A program made the translations under genes and the position numbers. Below, one piece after another: positions 11,948-23,660 of a stretch of DNA of 64,000 nt (its first letter is position 1; every line of letters begins with the position of its first letter). Origin of the DNA: Cryptomeria japonica (Eukaryota; Streptophyta; Pinopsida; Cupressales; Cupressaceae); assembly GCF_030272615.1 (NCBI RefSeq), contig NC_081409.1:619966255-620030254 (forward strand), given 5' to 3'. A model generated the notes under the pieces. That model did no database searches. It worked only from the letters and a program-made list of their open reading frames with translations, and was not told the origin of the DNA.

Positions 11948-13006
11948 TGTTGGCTTGATAATGATTATAATGTATTCATCACTTGTTGTCATTGATGAAA
12001 CAGTCTCACACACACATATGATTATATAGACTATTAGTGTAACTTCAATTGTTTACATTGTTAATCTCTAACTGGTACTTTGTGTCAACCGATATGTACA
12101 TAAGAGATAACTTGTGGTTATACTAAGTTGGCAACAAGATGAAGATAAAGATGGAGATCAAGTGGAGATTCAAGGACAATGGTTCATATGTTTTATTCAA
12201 ACCAGTATTTGTTATTTTTGTGATGAGTTACCAGCACCAACTACTTGGCGGTCATTTTTGTGATGAGTCATGATCACTTATCCAGATACACTGGACCTAT
12301 GAAATTATGTCATGATTTCCTTAGGCCAACATAAAATCTGAATGTCTATATATTGATATCTCAGTATATTTTTTTAAATGATGGTATGCATGAAGAGTGA
12401 AAGTTTTTTTTTGAAGAGCAACAAGTCTTAAGATGAAGAGTGTGTTGAATAGCAGTGTTGAATGTGCTTAGAAGGATCTGATTAAGCAAGTATTGTGCTA
12501 CTTAGAATAGATCAAACAATTCTTGTTGTTTTCTAACCATTACAACAAAATCAAATCCCTTAACCGGGTAAGCTCTAACAAGCTTCAATGTATAAATCCT
12601 CTAACAGGGTGATCTATTAGTTTGGATTCTGAAATCCTCCACTGTGGTTAATCCTAACAGGGTACTACTCTTAACAGGGTATAAGCTTATTATCAAGCTT
12701 TGGGATCTCTAACAAGATTCACTCCTAGCAAAGTACTTTTTAGACCTTAATCGGTCAGTTATCTATTACTCCAGATAGTTAACTTGTGAGTTCCATCTCA
12801 TCGTGGCGTTTATCTATTTGAGTTTTCCATGTATAAACACTTGTGTTATGGTGGATGCTTTACTTTTTGTGGATGTTATATCATTTTGGATTGCATGCAT
12901 TATGTTTAAAAGCTTTGTTAATTTCATCTACCAGTTAGTGTTTAAAGTAGTTTGGTTTTTGGTGTTATGGATTCACCCCCACTCTCAGTGCTTTTCAAGT
13001 CCATCA
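11948..13006 (+). repeat. 5' LTR of element D
   Basis: This LTR of 1,059 bases runs from TGTTGGCTTG to AAGTCCATCA. It includes an array of short boxes of the type CCYTAACAGGGT (12555-12750), the conserved CGTGG...GTTTTCCATG module (12803-12832) and a pyrimidine-rich C-run terminus (12973-12989). It matches 18199-19333. Confidence 0.9.
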
Positions 13007-13008
13007 AT

Positions 13009-13020
13009 TGGTATCACAAC
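13009..13020 (+). promoter_or_regulatory. Primer-binding site of element D
   Basis: TGGTATCACAAC directly follows the LTR with a two-base spacer. The first eight bases match the initiator-Met tRNA complement, and the rest has diverged. Confidence 0.75.
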
Positions 13021-13068
13021 CAAACTTCCTTGAAGCCTAACCACTTAGAAGGGAGCCTTGAAACCACC

Positions 13069-14343
13069 ATGGGGGACATGAGCTACTTCGAGATGGCTAG
13101 AGAGCTAGAAGCTAGTAGAAATGAGCTTGAAAACCTAAGGGTCAAATTGAAAGCTTATCAAGTCAAAAGGAGAGAGCTAACTGAACAACTATTAGAGATA
13201 TCTGATAATAGTTCTTTAGATGAATCCAATATTGATGCTTTAGCAAAGGAAGTTGAAAAGTTAAATGATGAGAAATTGAATCTGAGAAGAAAGATAGAAG
13301 GTCTCACTATCTGCATGTCAGGAACTGGAAGCTAGAAGAGTTGTTGAAGATCTTATCAAGGAAAGAGATCAAGAGATTACAAAGAACAAAAGGGAAAATG
13401 CCACTATGCATGAGCATTTGATTGTTGAAAGAGAAGAAAAGGAGAACCTGTAGCTAGATCTTGAACTTGCATCATCTCTGAAAGAGAACCTGTCTAAGCA
13501 TAATGAAGATCTCATCAAATAGCTTACTGAAGCCAATGAGAAATTGGAGAAGTTCATCAAAAGTTCTACCATGCTAGAAGAACAAATGAAATCACAAAGA
13601 ATGAAGGGTGATATCTCTAGACTTGGTTTTCATACAACTGAAAAAGGTGAATCCTCTGGTACAAAGAGCAACAATCCTAAGATCAATAAGCCTATCAGTA
13701 AGAAGGTCTTTAAACATGTCTTCTTTGTTTGCCATAAACCTGGTCACACTACAAATATTTGTAAAGACAAACTTAACAGAAATGCAAGTTACAATACTAA
13801 TGCTAAGTACGTGTCCAAGAAATTTGAAGGTCATTGCTTCAGATGTGGAATGTATGGACACAAATCTGTTGAGTGCAGATATGCAGCAAACTATCTTGCA
13901 CCACACAAGCATCCAAGACCAAATGGTGATTGGATAAGGAACTTTGATAACCAGGTAAACCTAAACTGGCAAAGATCCTACAACAATCGGTTTAGTCCAT
14001 TCGAGATGGAAAAGGTAAAAAATGTTATTTGAACCATCTGTAATAACTTTGGTCATGTGGCTATGAACTGCAGAAGAAGAACAGGAAGAGGAAATGCAGG
14101 GCCTTGGAGATCATCTGGTATGGCCTGTTATTAATGTAACAAACTGGGGTACTTAGCAAAATTCTATAGATCCAGAAATAGCAAACTAGACAACTCTTCT
14201 AAGGATCAGAAAGGAAAGCAGAAAGTTGATATTGAAGAAACCAGAGAGGAAATGAATCAAATTTGGAAGAAGAAAAGTGATGAGTCACCTGAAGAAGAAA
14301 TTGTTCCTTCACCCAGTGAAGAGAACCCTGCACCAGTGACTTA
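13069..14343 (+). pseudogene. Element D ORF1: coiled-coil Gag-like protein with four CCHC knuckles
   Basis: The ATG at 13069 (MGDMSYFEMARELEAS) was chosen because the coiled coil starts there. Residues about 5-180 are heptad-rich (ELEASRNELENLRVKLKA) and cross one frameshift near 13330. TAG replaces Gln codons at about 13453 and 13521. Knuckles follow. The first has Phe for its first Cys (FFVCHKPGHTTNIC). The second is perfect (CFRCGMYGHKSVEC, 13836-13877). The third has a TGA in place of its first Cys (14032). The fourth is decayed (14126-14170). It ends in an acidic tail near SPEEEIVPSPSEE. The role inferred is RNA binding and particle assembly. Copia Gag usually has one knuckle, so an array of four is unusual. 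Confidence 0.75.
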
Positions 14344-14798
14344 AGCCTTTTTAATATGGCTAAGGGAAGCTTAATGGTAAAACATCTCAGGACCCCTTAT
14401 GAAAAATGAGTGGCAAAAGAATTTTGAAACATGAAAACTTGGTAACTTTTTGTTAGCATGTTATCAACCAGTTTTCCACTTGAGCGGTGAAATTAGGGTT
14501 TGTAACCCTAAACAGGTGAGCATTTAATGAAGTAGGTAAAAAGGATAAAAGTGAGTTTTACTCTGTCATTTTTAACCCTAATGCATTCGAGAAAGAAATT
14601 TGGAGCGCTTGCTGAGCTGAGTAAGATTGTTTTGTTGTTAATTGCTTAATTGTTTCATGATTTGTGAAATTAACTTGAATTGAAGGTTGTAGAAGGTCGA
14701 ACCGGTGTGCACTTGGGAATTTCAATCAGTAAATGGGGCAACATGCACGAAACAAGTTATTTCTTTGAACATACCACTTCAAATCTTGTTCATCTAGA
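14344..14798 (+). other. Linker between ORF1 and ORF2 of element D
   Basis: No coding sequence is visible. It begins with a purine block GGCTAAGGGAAGC (14357-14369), similar to CCTTAGGGGGAGG in the same position of element B. It then looks like a plant mRNA leader (AT-rich, TTAGGGTTTGTAACCC near 14490-14510) up to the ORF2 start codon at 14799. A CAG|GTGAGC splice-donor-like site lies near 14513, but splicing is not shown. Confidence 0.4.
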
Positions 14799-17700
14799 AT
14801 GGCATCTACTTCAAAGTCTGTAGAGAGGTTGATGATCACTTATGAGCCTATGGAAGCTCAAAAGGTAGATAAGATTGTGTCATATAATGCATTATCGCAA
14901 GTTCCAAGCAGATTTTTGGTCAAAGGTGATTTTTCCAGTTATATTGACTGCAAGTTAGAAGACTTGGGGTCTCTATACATCTACACACAGTTGAAATCAT
15001 TTTGCGATAAGAATGGCAAGATTAAGACACAGTATGCTAGGAATTTTTAAAAGGGTTTTCATAATGCCTCTTATTTTCTTGATGATTTCAAAGAAGTGCA
15101 TATCAGAATAATTTTGAGTGGAGTTCATGGAGAAAACATGTACTTAAAAAGGACACACAATTATAAAGGAATCCATTCAGGCTGTGACAGGCTATTTCAC
15201 AACCGGTGAAGTACCTGAGCTAAGGAAAATTTTAAAGGATACTGTCTTTGGCTTAACCGGTTCTATATTTGATGGGTGTGCTTTTTCCGTCAACAACATT
15301 AAGGACCCTGCAATAAAATTAGTAGCAATGGTGATAGGCTACCGAGTATTTTACTCCAATAGACTTAACAGTGTTCCATCTGCAACAGTTCACACAACTC
15401 ACAGAATGATTGTTGATAATATAGACTATGATCTATGTGAAGCTATCAGGAGACAATTGTTTTTGAATTTGCAATCTATCAAGAACGATAGCAGTCTAAA
15501 ATTCAAGTATGGTCAGCTATTAGTCGATCTATTCTTTTACTTTCAAAACTTTCTACCAGGGATTGGAGACATTGAGTGGTCAAAGGACTCACCGGTCTCT
15601 GCTCAAATCAAGAACAACATCAATGTTGTAAAGAATACTTTCCATGTTGCACTGAATAGGTATTTCAATGAGTTCCAAAAGAAGACGAGTATGAGAATGA
15701 AGCTACTGGAAGAAGTGGTAAAACACTTTGAGAAGGACATAATCTTCACCGTTACCACTGACTTTTGCTTAATGCCAGTAATTGAGCCAAGAGAAGAAGA
15801 AATGGAAGACATGATTTATGAGGTTAACCATGATCTACTGGTTGGTTATGCTAATACCCTATTAGCATCACCTATAGGCAAAAAGTAGGCAAAAATGGAC
15901 ATTGTGGTAGTCCAAGAAGCATCTAAACAAACCAGTACCGCACCTATTAAAAGTACAAGAGGAAAGAATAAAAAGTCTGTTGAAGAATCTCTAGCAACAA
16001 AGAGTACTAGGGTTACCAGGAGTGTCCTAACCAAAAAGGAACTGGAACCCAAAGTATATACTAATCAGGAGACAAAGAAGAGAGGCAGAAAATTAATTTT
16101 GCAACCAGAGTCTGAGGGAATGGATTCTGATGAAGAACCAAAGAAGGCAAAGACAATCGGCAAAATATCCAAGAGGGCTAAGGAAGTACCAAAGGCAACT
16201 GTGCCTATTGATATAGCATCCTTCAAACCTGAAACCCATTTTGAAAGAACAATGAAGACACTAGGGAGGAATAGGTTTGACAATGTCAAAGAACATTTTG
16301 ATTCCTTCACTAAAAATGAGAAAGAGCGAGTGATTCAATAGGTAATCACTCATAGGTGTCATTATAGTAGATATCCACATGAATTAGAAAAGCATATCTC
16401 AAATTCTCTGTACACTATTCTTTTGAATAAATGGGAGGAAGCTATTAATATAGAAAAAGAAATCATTGATGAGGTATTTGTACAATATTTTTCTAAATTT
16501 TCTAAAGATGATATTAGTGCCTTACTCAATACAAATCTCAGTTTACATTCAAAGCAAGAAGACTTAAGTTACTTAGTGGAAAGAAGGCAATTGTTGAGAC
16601 TGAGACCCATCATATTGCCTATGAAATCAAATGGATGGAAGAGCTCATCCAATCCTCTATGAATGAGGATAATGTTGACAACATTGTTAATAGACCGGAA
16701 ATGGATGAAGAGGAGATTATTCAACCTAATGAGGTCTATCCCATCAAGAAGAAGGATGATTCCATTATTCTTGTTGAAGATGATGTTCAGAACATAGTGG
16801 GCCTATCTGGAGACAACACTGCACCAGATATGGAGCCCCTAGTAATCACTAATGTACAGGTTACACTAGTTGAGAAACCGGCTACTCAACTAAAAGTGGA
16901 CAATCCACCGGCAACAGAACAACTAGAGAAACCCCAATCTCCATCAGTCATTCAAGAAATTCAGAAGGAGCCTACTGAAAATGTTGCCACACAGTCACCT
17001 GAAAAGGAAACGAAGAAGAATATAGAGAAAGCTATCATTAAAGTTGTATCCCCTGAACTGACAAAGCAGAAACAACTTGAAGATGATGATGATGATTCTC
17101 TAAGAATCTCAGGACCAATCGATATGAATAATTTGAGCGCATCAAAAATAATGAAGATTGCTAATGTTATGCAATCTAGGGCGCATAAGAAGAAACTAAA
17201 AGAGAAAAGGGTTGAAGCAGAGACAATTCAGACTGCACTAGAAATTTTGTCTGGTCTACCACCTAAAACATCTATAGCACATCTTTATACACCCACTAGA
17301 AAACTTGGTCAGTTAGTTGCAGATGCATCTGATCAAATCAAGTCACTAGAAGATGTTGCTCAACTGTATGCTGAAAAGAGCCACAAGAAGAAATATGGAG
17401 ATAAACTGGCAAAGGATATTGATAGTAGCAAAATGGCTCTATCTCACAATAAAAGTCTGTTGAGTTAATCTATTGAAACAAGAGGAAAGTATCTTGCTTC
17501 TACCTCAAATGTTACTTTCTTTTATTCTGACATTTCAAAAATTCAAGTTGAAATAGAGCAAGAAATGGAAAGGATATGCAAGGCATATGTCCCACTCTTG
17601 GACTCCATACATGCCTTTAGAAAGTTTGTAGATGATTTGCATAACAGACTCGATAGCTATGATAATGAGAAGGCAAAGAGACTTTGATCTCTTAAAGAAC

Positions 17701-17930
17701 TCAAAATTTTGTGCACAACACAAGTAGACATTCTTCAGAGAGCCTGCTCCAATGTAGAAGCTATTCTTGCAAATCCTAAAACCTGCACACTGGAATCAAT
17801 GGAAGAATTCCATTCCCAGCTAACGTCTACATTCAAGTATACTGCAAACATACTGGAATCATGGGAAAATGCTTTATCATAGATGAAGAAGAGCTTCAAT
17901 GCTATTTTTATGAGATTAGCTAATGCATGA
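14799..17930 (+). pseudogene. Element D ORF2, about 1,040 codons, unknown protein
   Basis: I do not recognise a family. The ATG at 14799 begins MASTSKSVERLMITYEPM. Segment one holds VPSRFL and YIDCKLEDLGS (near 14909-14975). Segment two (15184-15888) is the conserved core, with IKDPAIKLV, IGYRVFYSNRLNS and the motif H-x8-YDLC at 15400-15438, then a helical part. A basic, Lys-rich stretch follows (15895-16320, TRGKNKKS, KKRGRKLIL), then an acidic stretch (16635-17100), and a helical C-terminus up to the TGA at 17928. Breaks include frameshifts near 15050 and 16640 and stops at 15886, 16339 and 17466. No RT, integrase or protease motif is present. B carries homologous N-terminal, core and C-terminal blocks; F carries the core. 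Confidence 0.7.
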
Positions 17931-18198
17931 ACTTTTTTTTAAGTTATTGTTATATATGTTGAACACTTTGATACAAATTTTCTATATATATATATATATA
18001 TGTATATATTTTATCTTTTCAATTTGACATTGTTGTCAAAGGGGGAGTAGAAATATGTATGTGTGTTTTTGAAAATTTTGTATTTATGTATGCATTAAGG
18101 GGGAGTATGAGTATATGTGTAAATTTGTTGTTTATGCACACTTAGCGGTATTACTATAAAATTTTCTAAGTGTTGCCATCAATTCCAAAGGGGGAGAT
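17931..18198 (+). other. 3' noncoding tail and polypurine tract of element D
   Basis: It contains a (TA)n run at about 17982-18001, then TTGTCAAAGGGGGAG (18034-18048), a second TTAAGGGGGAG near 18096, and the terminal tract CCAAAGGGGGAGA at 18185-18197 abutting the 3' LTR. No gene is visible. Confidence 0.75.
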
Positions 18199-19333
18199 TG
18201 TTGGCTTGATGATTATTGTAATGCATTCATCACTTGTTGTCATTGATGAAACACTCTCTCACACACATATGATTATATTGACTATCGGTGTAGCTTCAAT
18301 TGTTTACACTGTTAATCTCTAATCGGTAATTTATGTCAACTGGTATGTACATAAGAGACAACCTATGGTTATGCTAAGTCGTCATCAAGATGAAGATAAA
18401 TATGGAGATCAAGTGGAGATTCAAGGACAACGGTTCATATGTTTTATTCAAACCGGTATTGATTGTTCCAATCGGTATTTGTTATTTTTGTGATGAGTTA
18501 CCAGCACCAACTACTTGGCGGTCATTTTTGTGATGAGTTATGATCACTTTTCTAGATACACTGCACCTAGGAAATTGTGTCATGATTTCCTTAGGCCGAC
18601 ATGAAATTTGAATGTCTATATATTGACATCTCAGTAAAAAATTTAAAATGATGGTATGCATGAAGAGCGAAAGTTTTTGGTAAAGAGTGATAAGTGTTAA
18701 GATGAAGAGTGTGTTGAATAGCAGTGTTGAATGTGCTTAGAAGGATATGATCAAGCAAGTATTGTGCTACTCAGAATAGATCAAACCATTCTTGTTGTTT
18801 TCTAACCATTATAGTAGAATCAAATCCCTTAACCGAGTAAGCTCTAACAAGCTTCAATGTATAAATCCTCTAACAAGATGATCCATTAGTTTGGATTCTG
18901 AAATCCTCCACCGAGGTTACTCCTAACAGGGTACTACTCTTAATAGGGCATAAGCTTCTAATCAAGCTTCGGGATCTCTAACAAGATTCACTCCTAGTAG
19001 AGCACTTTGTAGAGCTTAACCGGTCAGTTATCTAATACTGTAGATAGTTAACTTGTGAGTTCCATCTCACCGTGGTTTTTACCTGTTTGGGTTTTCCACG
19101 TATAAACACTTGTGTTATGGTGGATGCTTTACTTTTTGTGGATGTTGTTATATCATTTTGGATTGCATGCATTGTGGGATGCTTTACTTTTTGTGGATGT
19201 TGTTATATCATTTTGGATTGCATGCATTGTGTTTAAAAGTTTTTTTAAGTTCATCTATCAGTTAGTTTTTAAAGTAGTTTGGTTTTTGGTGTTACTGATT
19301 AACCCCCCCTCTTAGTGCTTTTCAAGTCCATCA
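18199..19333 (+). repeat. 3' LTR of element D
   Basis: This LTR of 1,135 bases is collinear with the 5' LTR, starting TGTTGGCTTG and ending TCCATCA before the CTATT duplication. It is longer mainly because of a 55-bp tandem duplication at 19122-19231 that the 5' LTR lacks. Confidence 0.9.
19122..19231 (+). repeat. 55-bp tandem duplication in the 3' LTR of D
   Basis: Two head-to-tail units starting GGATGCTTTACTTTTTGTGG span 19122-19176 and 19177-19231. The 5' LTR has a single unit, so the duplication arose after insertion. Confidence 0.9.
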
Positions 19334-19744
19334 CTATTTATTCTTTCAACTATGTCATTTTGCTAAGGTATCCTAGGAGCTGATAATTACCCTCTAATTC
19401 CATATTTCTCATAAAAGTATCAAATTCATCAAAACTAAATTCTCCTCTATCAAATATCAGACACATAATTCTCCTTTCTTATTCCTTCTCAACTCTAGCT
19501 TTAAATATCTTGAAAAAATTTAATCCTTCTGACTTCTCTCTTAGAAATGCAACCCATCATTCTAGATTGATCATCACTTAAGAGCATGAAATATCTCATC
19601 TTGTGAACCCCTTGTTATGTTCAGACCATATAGGTCTATGTTTATTAGATCCAACAATCCAATAGACTATTGTTCCTTTCCTCTAAATGATCCTTTTGTC
19701 TTCTTTCGCACTTGACATTCTTTGCAAATATTGTTATCCGGTTT
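19334..19744 (-). pseudogene. Host Copia: integrase core fragment
   Basis: Minus-strand reading gives the end of the pre-integrase zinc region (KPDNNICKECQV, near 19740-19705), a broken integrase core with GEFSFDEFD near 19440, and VERINR at the left edge. Continuity on both sides is clear: to the left it joins 11947 across D, and to the right it joins 49078 (DLPRLTK) across the G array. Stops are frequent, including a TAG where Copia elements have Gln (near 19366). Confidence 0.75.
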
Positions 19745-20634
19745 TGATGAGGGCAAAACCCGAGAGACAGAAAAACTCAGCAATTGCAATAAAAGTCACA
19801 AAGATTATATTACTATTATCTGAAAAAATGCGATTACAAACATGCAACTATATATAAGAGGAAATAATCCTTACAGGCTGCAATACGCAGCTTACAGATT
19901 TTTTTGGAAAAACCCATACAAAGCAATTTCCCAACCCAAAACCAAACTCCAAAAAACTCAACTCCAAAAACTCACATACAACAACTAACTCCCAAGTTTC
20001 AACATATGAGTCTTAAATATACTTTCTTCTATTCTCGAGCTAAAATTACAATTTTGAAATTACCAATTGCCAAACAAATTCCAAAACATGAAATTGGAAT
20101 TATGAAAATACACCCAGATTCAAAAATTGAAACTTTTCAAAAATTGTCAAACTTCCAGCAGCCATAACTTTTATTTTAGGAATCAAATTGACGAACTGTT
20201 TGAAGCATCAAAAAAATATTCAATTGAAGAATATGATGAGAATCCACTCAGTCAATTCTCATCATTTTTGGGCTCGTTCGACATGATTTAATGCCTCAAA
20301 TCTGACTTGGAAGAATTTTTTTTGGTTTTTTAGGAAATTGAAACTTTAATAACTTTCAAACTGTTAATTTTTTTGACCTGATTATTTTTCCAATGTTCTT
20401 ATTTTTCCTTTCTTAATCTTTCTGCAAATTTTGGGCTCTATCTGCCTTCAAATAAAAACCTGCTATTTTTTGCAGTCGGCTAGAAAAAGCATCTTGTCAA
20501 TTTTGAGAGTTGCAATCTCTTATTCGTCCAAAAGGGTTTCTAAAACTACCAAAACATTAAAATAAAACTAACTAGAATGAAATTATTTTGAGTGATGTAG
20601 GATTGCCCATACACCACTAGATGCTCCTGCACCA
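19745..20634 (-). repeat. G LTR1 (left)
   Basis: 890 bases, TGATGAGGGC to CTGCACCA. It matches LTR3 along its length (for example 19790-19880 against 48225-48310). Small ORFs inside it are spurious. It has no nested insertion, unlike LTR2. Confidence 0.85.
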
Positions 20635-21243
20635 GACATCCAGGGTAGTTTGAGAAGTGACCCTGTCACGTCTCAGCTGGTTGAGGAAAACCTAAACAAT
20701 CAACCTCTGTTTGGGATAACCATGAAGAATATTCAAGAGGTTTTCCCTTCCATTTCAACAAATACTACTTATATGGCCTATTTCTAGTAGTCCTACCCAC
20801 ACAGCTATCCAAAATTGCCTCAGTTTCTTCCTTCTCTAAAGTAGGTGCAGGGATTATACATTATCATGTCACTTGTTCCTACTTTATGCCATTCTCATGA
20901 TATTTTGTTAAATATGTAGCATTAAACATGGGTAAAACATTGATCCCATCTGACAACTCTACCTCTTATGTGTTCCCTAAATCATGCTTCTTCAAAATTT
21001 GAAAGGGACCAAACTCCGTCACCTTTAACTTATTGTGGATCCCCACTGGGAACCTTTCCTTCTTCAAATCAACCATCACCTCATCTCCAATCTGAAACTC
21101 CTTATACCTCCTTTTCTGATCTACATTCACATTATAATGCAGGTTTATCTTGTTGAGGTGCTTCTTCACCTCCCATAGCCTCTCTGGTACAGGAAATGGC
21201 TGATATAGCCTTGTATTCTGACTTACTTCTTCAGCCATTTGGC
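20635..21243 (-). pseudogene. G1 integrase C-terminus and chromodomain
   Basis: Minus-strand reading from 21262 gives [15 protein letters not shown] and then jumps directly to [19 protein letters not shown], so the DDE core expected between them is missing. The integrase C-terminal block [17 protein letters not shown] and FGPFQILKK follow. Decayed sequence continues to YLLKWKGKPLE (20732-20764), the core of a chromodomain. Chromodomains of this class target integration to chromatin marks. The same join exists in G2, so it is older than the duplication or belongs to the family. Confidence 0.75.
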
Positions 21244-21640
21244 ATACTCTGCAACTTTGCACAAATTTCTTTAGATCTAGTGATAAGTGAGGCTAATAAT
21301 AATGCTCACTTATGATTGTAATGGTCTTATCCCGACCAAAGTGTCCTTCCATCCCTCCACTATGCTTCTCTTTGATTAAATTCTCCCTCATGGATCTCCT
21401 TGGAATGCACACTTGGCTTCCTTTAAACAACATATCATCCTTGATTATGAAATCTAACCACCTTGTCCTATCTAAAGTAATAGGCTCCTTGCAATATTTC
21501 CAAGCCTCTACAAAATCTAGATCCTCAGAATACAATGTCTTGAGTTCATTGAACAAAGCCACCTCAAACTGCATATTTGTCAACTCGGTTTACGTCTTAT
21601 TTAAGGCATTTTCAACTCCATTAGACCTTCCAGTTGGTAA
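21244..21640 (-). pseudogene. G1 integrase zinc-binding domain
   Basis: The minus-strand open stretch 21583-21293 contains FNELKTLYSEDLDFVEAW, WLDFIIKDDMLFKGSQVCIP and HSGGMEGHFGRDKT, then decays into the Cys pair SCRVCQ. This is the HHCC domain of gypsy integrases with its usual N-terminal spacer. Directly upstream (near 21640) the reading has an ALNKT remnant of the motif that ends RNase H, then protease-distal sequence, so RT and RNase H are absent. Confidence 0.8.
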
Positions 21641-22160
21641 ACCTTTAGGCACATTTTCAAACACAATGTCCTAAAAATCATTCAACAAGTTACCTGAAAC
21701 TTCTATAGACACCTCTTTACAATATTTTCTATTTTTTCTAGTATAACACATGCATTCATGTTTCCTATCTGCCAAAAATTCTTTTCCACCAACAAAACAC
21801 ATTTTGGCATTACTACATACATTTTCTTCTACCTCTTTCAAGGGCTTCAGCTTATGACGAGCTCCATCCTTCATTAGGGTATAGGTATTCACATGGGCAT
21901 CATGTACAACATGCCTATCGAACTGACATGGCCTCCCTAATAGCATGTGGCATGCATCTATGGGTATGATTTCATAGAGTACTTCATCATGGTGACTTCC
22001 AATCTTGAATTTCACCAAACACTTCTCATTGACAAGAACTTTATGGTCATTTTGTAACCAAGCTATCTAATATGGCTTTGGATGTCTTTCCCTTTTCAGC
22101 TTCAACTTTGTCACCATCTCTTCAAACACCAGATTATTAGTGCTCTCACTGTCAATAATC
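21641..22160 (-). pseudogene. G1 retropepsin and start of the lost RT
   Basis: The open segment 22018-21671 holds VKFKIGSHHDEVLYEIIPID and MLLGRPCQFDRHVVHD, the C-terminal half of a gypsy protease. The active site lies upstream near 22160 and reads IIDSESTNNLV, where the Gly of the Asp-Ser-Gly triplet is Glu. After the protease comes NVPKGLPTGRSNG, the start of the RT region, which joins at once to ALNKT from the end of RNase H. The catalytic change makes this copy inactive. G2 keeps Gly at this site. Confidence 0.8.
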
Positions 22161-23437
22161 ACATCACAACACTTATTTTCACATTTGCATCTAGTGCAAA
22201 ATAAACACTTCCTCTAATGTTGTTCTTTCTCCTCATTCATCAAGGTTCTCCTAATAACTAGGGCATCTCCCCTTTCAGCATCATCAGAATGTCCAAACTA
22301 ATCTTTTTTCTCTACATGCACAACTCGTGCATGGCCATCATTTCTTCTACCTATCCTTCCTTCACATTGTAGACAATTAAAGGCTCTAAGCCCTTCTTCC
22401 CCACACTGGAAACAAGTTCCTCTAAAGCCTCCTCTCCTAGACCCTTGTCCAGGCCTTCCTATTCCTCTTCCTCTTTATTCACCATTTCTTTGATCATGGG
22501 GCCAATAGAAATTTTCTCCCTTCTGATTTCGGTTGGTAGCCACATCTTCATTTCTCTCCAGATCATCGTTTTGGTCTCCAAAGGATCTTCCATCACCTCT
22601 GTCACCTTGGGATTTCCCTTTTTGTTTGCCTTCAAACCTTTTATTCAACTTTTCATCCACTTTCAAATCAAACTAATATGCTTCTTCAATACTAGCCATT
22701 CTGACAAAACTTAGCTCCTCTTGCATACTCGGTCTTAACCCATTCAAATAATGGATGACCTTCTCCTTGTTGGCCTTTGCATGGCCTATTCTAATAATTA
22801 TCTTGTAAAATTCTTTCGTATACTCCTTCACAGATTTACTTCCTTATTTCAACCCTTGCAGTTTCTTCAACAGATCCAATTCATAGTCCATATGAATGAA
22901 TTTTTTCTTCATCTTATCAACCATGTGACCCCAACTAGTGATTTTTCCCTTTCCTCTCTAATTTCTATCTATCTAGACCTCTTTCCACCAAATATTTGCA
23001 TGACCTTTCAACTTCATTTTTGTAAATTTGACCCAACCTGGTTCTTCTATCTCCTCATTTTTAAAATATTCCTCTAGGTCATTAATCCAATCAATCATCT
23101 CTTATGGGTTCAGATTGCCAGAATAATTTGAAACTTCAATATTGGGTCTCTTCCCAATCTGAGAAATGGCCCTCAAAAATTGAGCCTAATCTTGATATAT
23201 TGCTTCCTCTGATTCACTTGAGGATGAATCTTCAACCTCTCCTTTGTCATCACTTTCTCCTCTCATCAGATTAAACCCTCTTCTCATCTCTTCTTGTAAT
23301 GCATCAATCTGTCTCTGGAGGTCTCTCAAACCCTTGTTTGCCAACGTGTTTCTTTTGCCAGTATTTGTGGAACCAGCATTTCTACCACCATGCATCACTA
23401 TTGGAGGCATCTTGAGCACAAGATCACAATCACACAT
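22161..23437 (-). pseudogene. G1 gypsy gag with damaged zinc knuckle
   Basis: The start at 23437 lies about 55 bases inside the PBS. The N-terminus has LRDLQRQIDALQEEMRRGF (coiled coil) and an acidic SSSSESEE run. The capsid region follows (MIDWINDLEEYFKNEEIEEP, WVKFTKMKLKGHANIWW), then basic GDRGDGRSFGDQ and PGQGSRRGGFRG. The knuckle CFQCGEEGLRAFNC (near 22415-22374) has Leu for the zinc-binding His. Several TAG/TAA stops break it. In the family Gag forms the particle and binds RNA. Confidence 0.8.
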
Positions 23438-23492
23438 CTAGGTATGAAATTCCTCATGTCCAACGATATGTTCACACACTTGGGAACAACCC

Positions 23493-23504
23493 GCTCTGAT
23501 ACCA
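23493..23504 (-). promoter_or_regulatory. Primer-binding site of G1
   Basis: The minus strand reads TGGTATCAGAGC two bases from LTR2, an exact initiator-Met tRNA complement. Confidence 0.85.
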
Positions 23505-23660
23505 CTTGATAAGGGAAAAACCTGAGAGACAGAAAAACAACAATTGCAATAAAAGACACAAATATTATATTATTATTATCTACAAATATGTGATTACAAA
23601 CATGCAAACATGCAACTACATATATGAGGAAATAGTCCACACAGGATGCAATACGCAACC

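Larger units (their letters stand above)
11948..19333 (+). mobile_element. Pol-less LTR element D, structurally complete
   Basis: Two LTRs (11948-13006 and 18199-19333) flank a 5.2-kb interior with PBS, ORF1, a linker, ORF2, a noncoding tail and a polypurine tract. The 5-bp target duplication CTATT lies at 11943-11947 and 19334-19338. There is no protease, RT, RNase H or integrase. ORF1 has a coiled coil and four CCHC knuckles; ORF2 is about 1,040 codons and unrecognised. Its LTR ends, PBS, PPT and LTR module match Copia elements, so Copia enzymes could mobilise it. It inserted into the integrase of the host Copia. It is the best reference copy of the B/D/F group. Confidence 0.9.

Noticed and set aside
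15400-15438. H-D-C residues of ORF2 as a cysteine-protease or zinc site
   Set aside because: The spacing is conserved in three copies, but no other signature supports a catalytic assignment, so function is left open.
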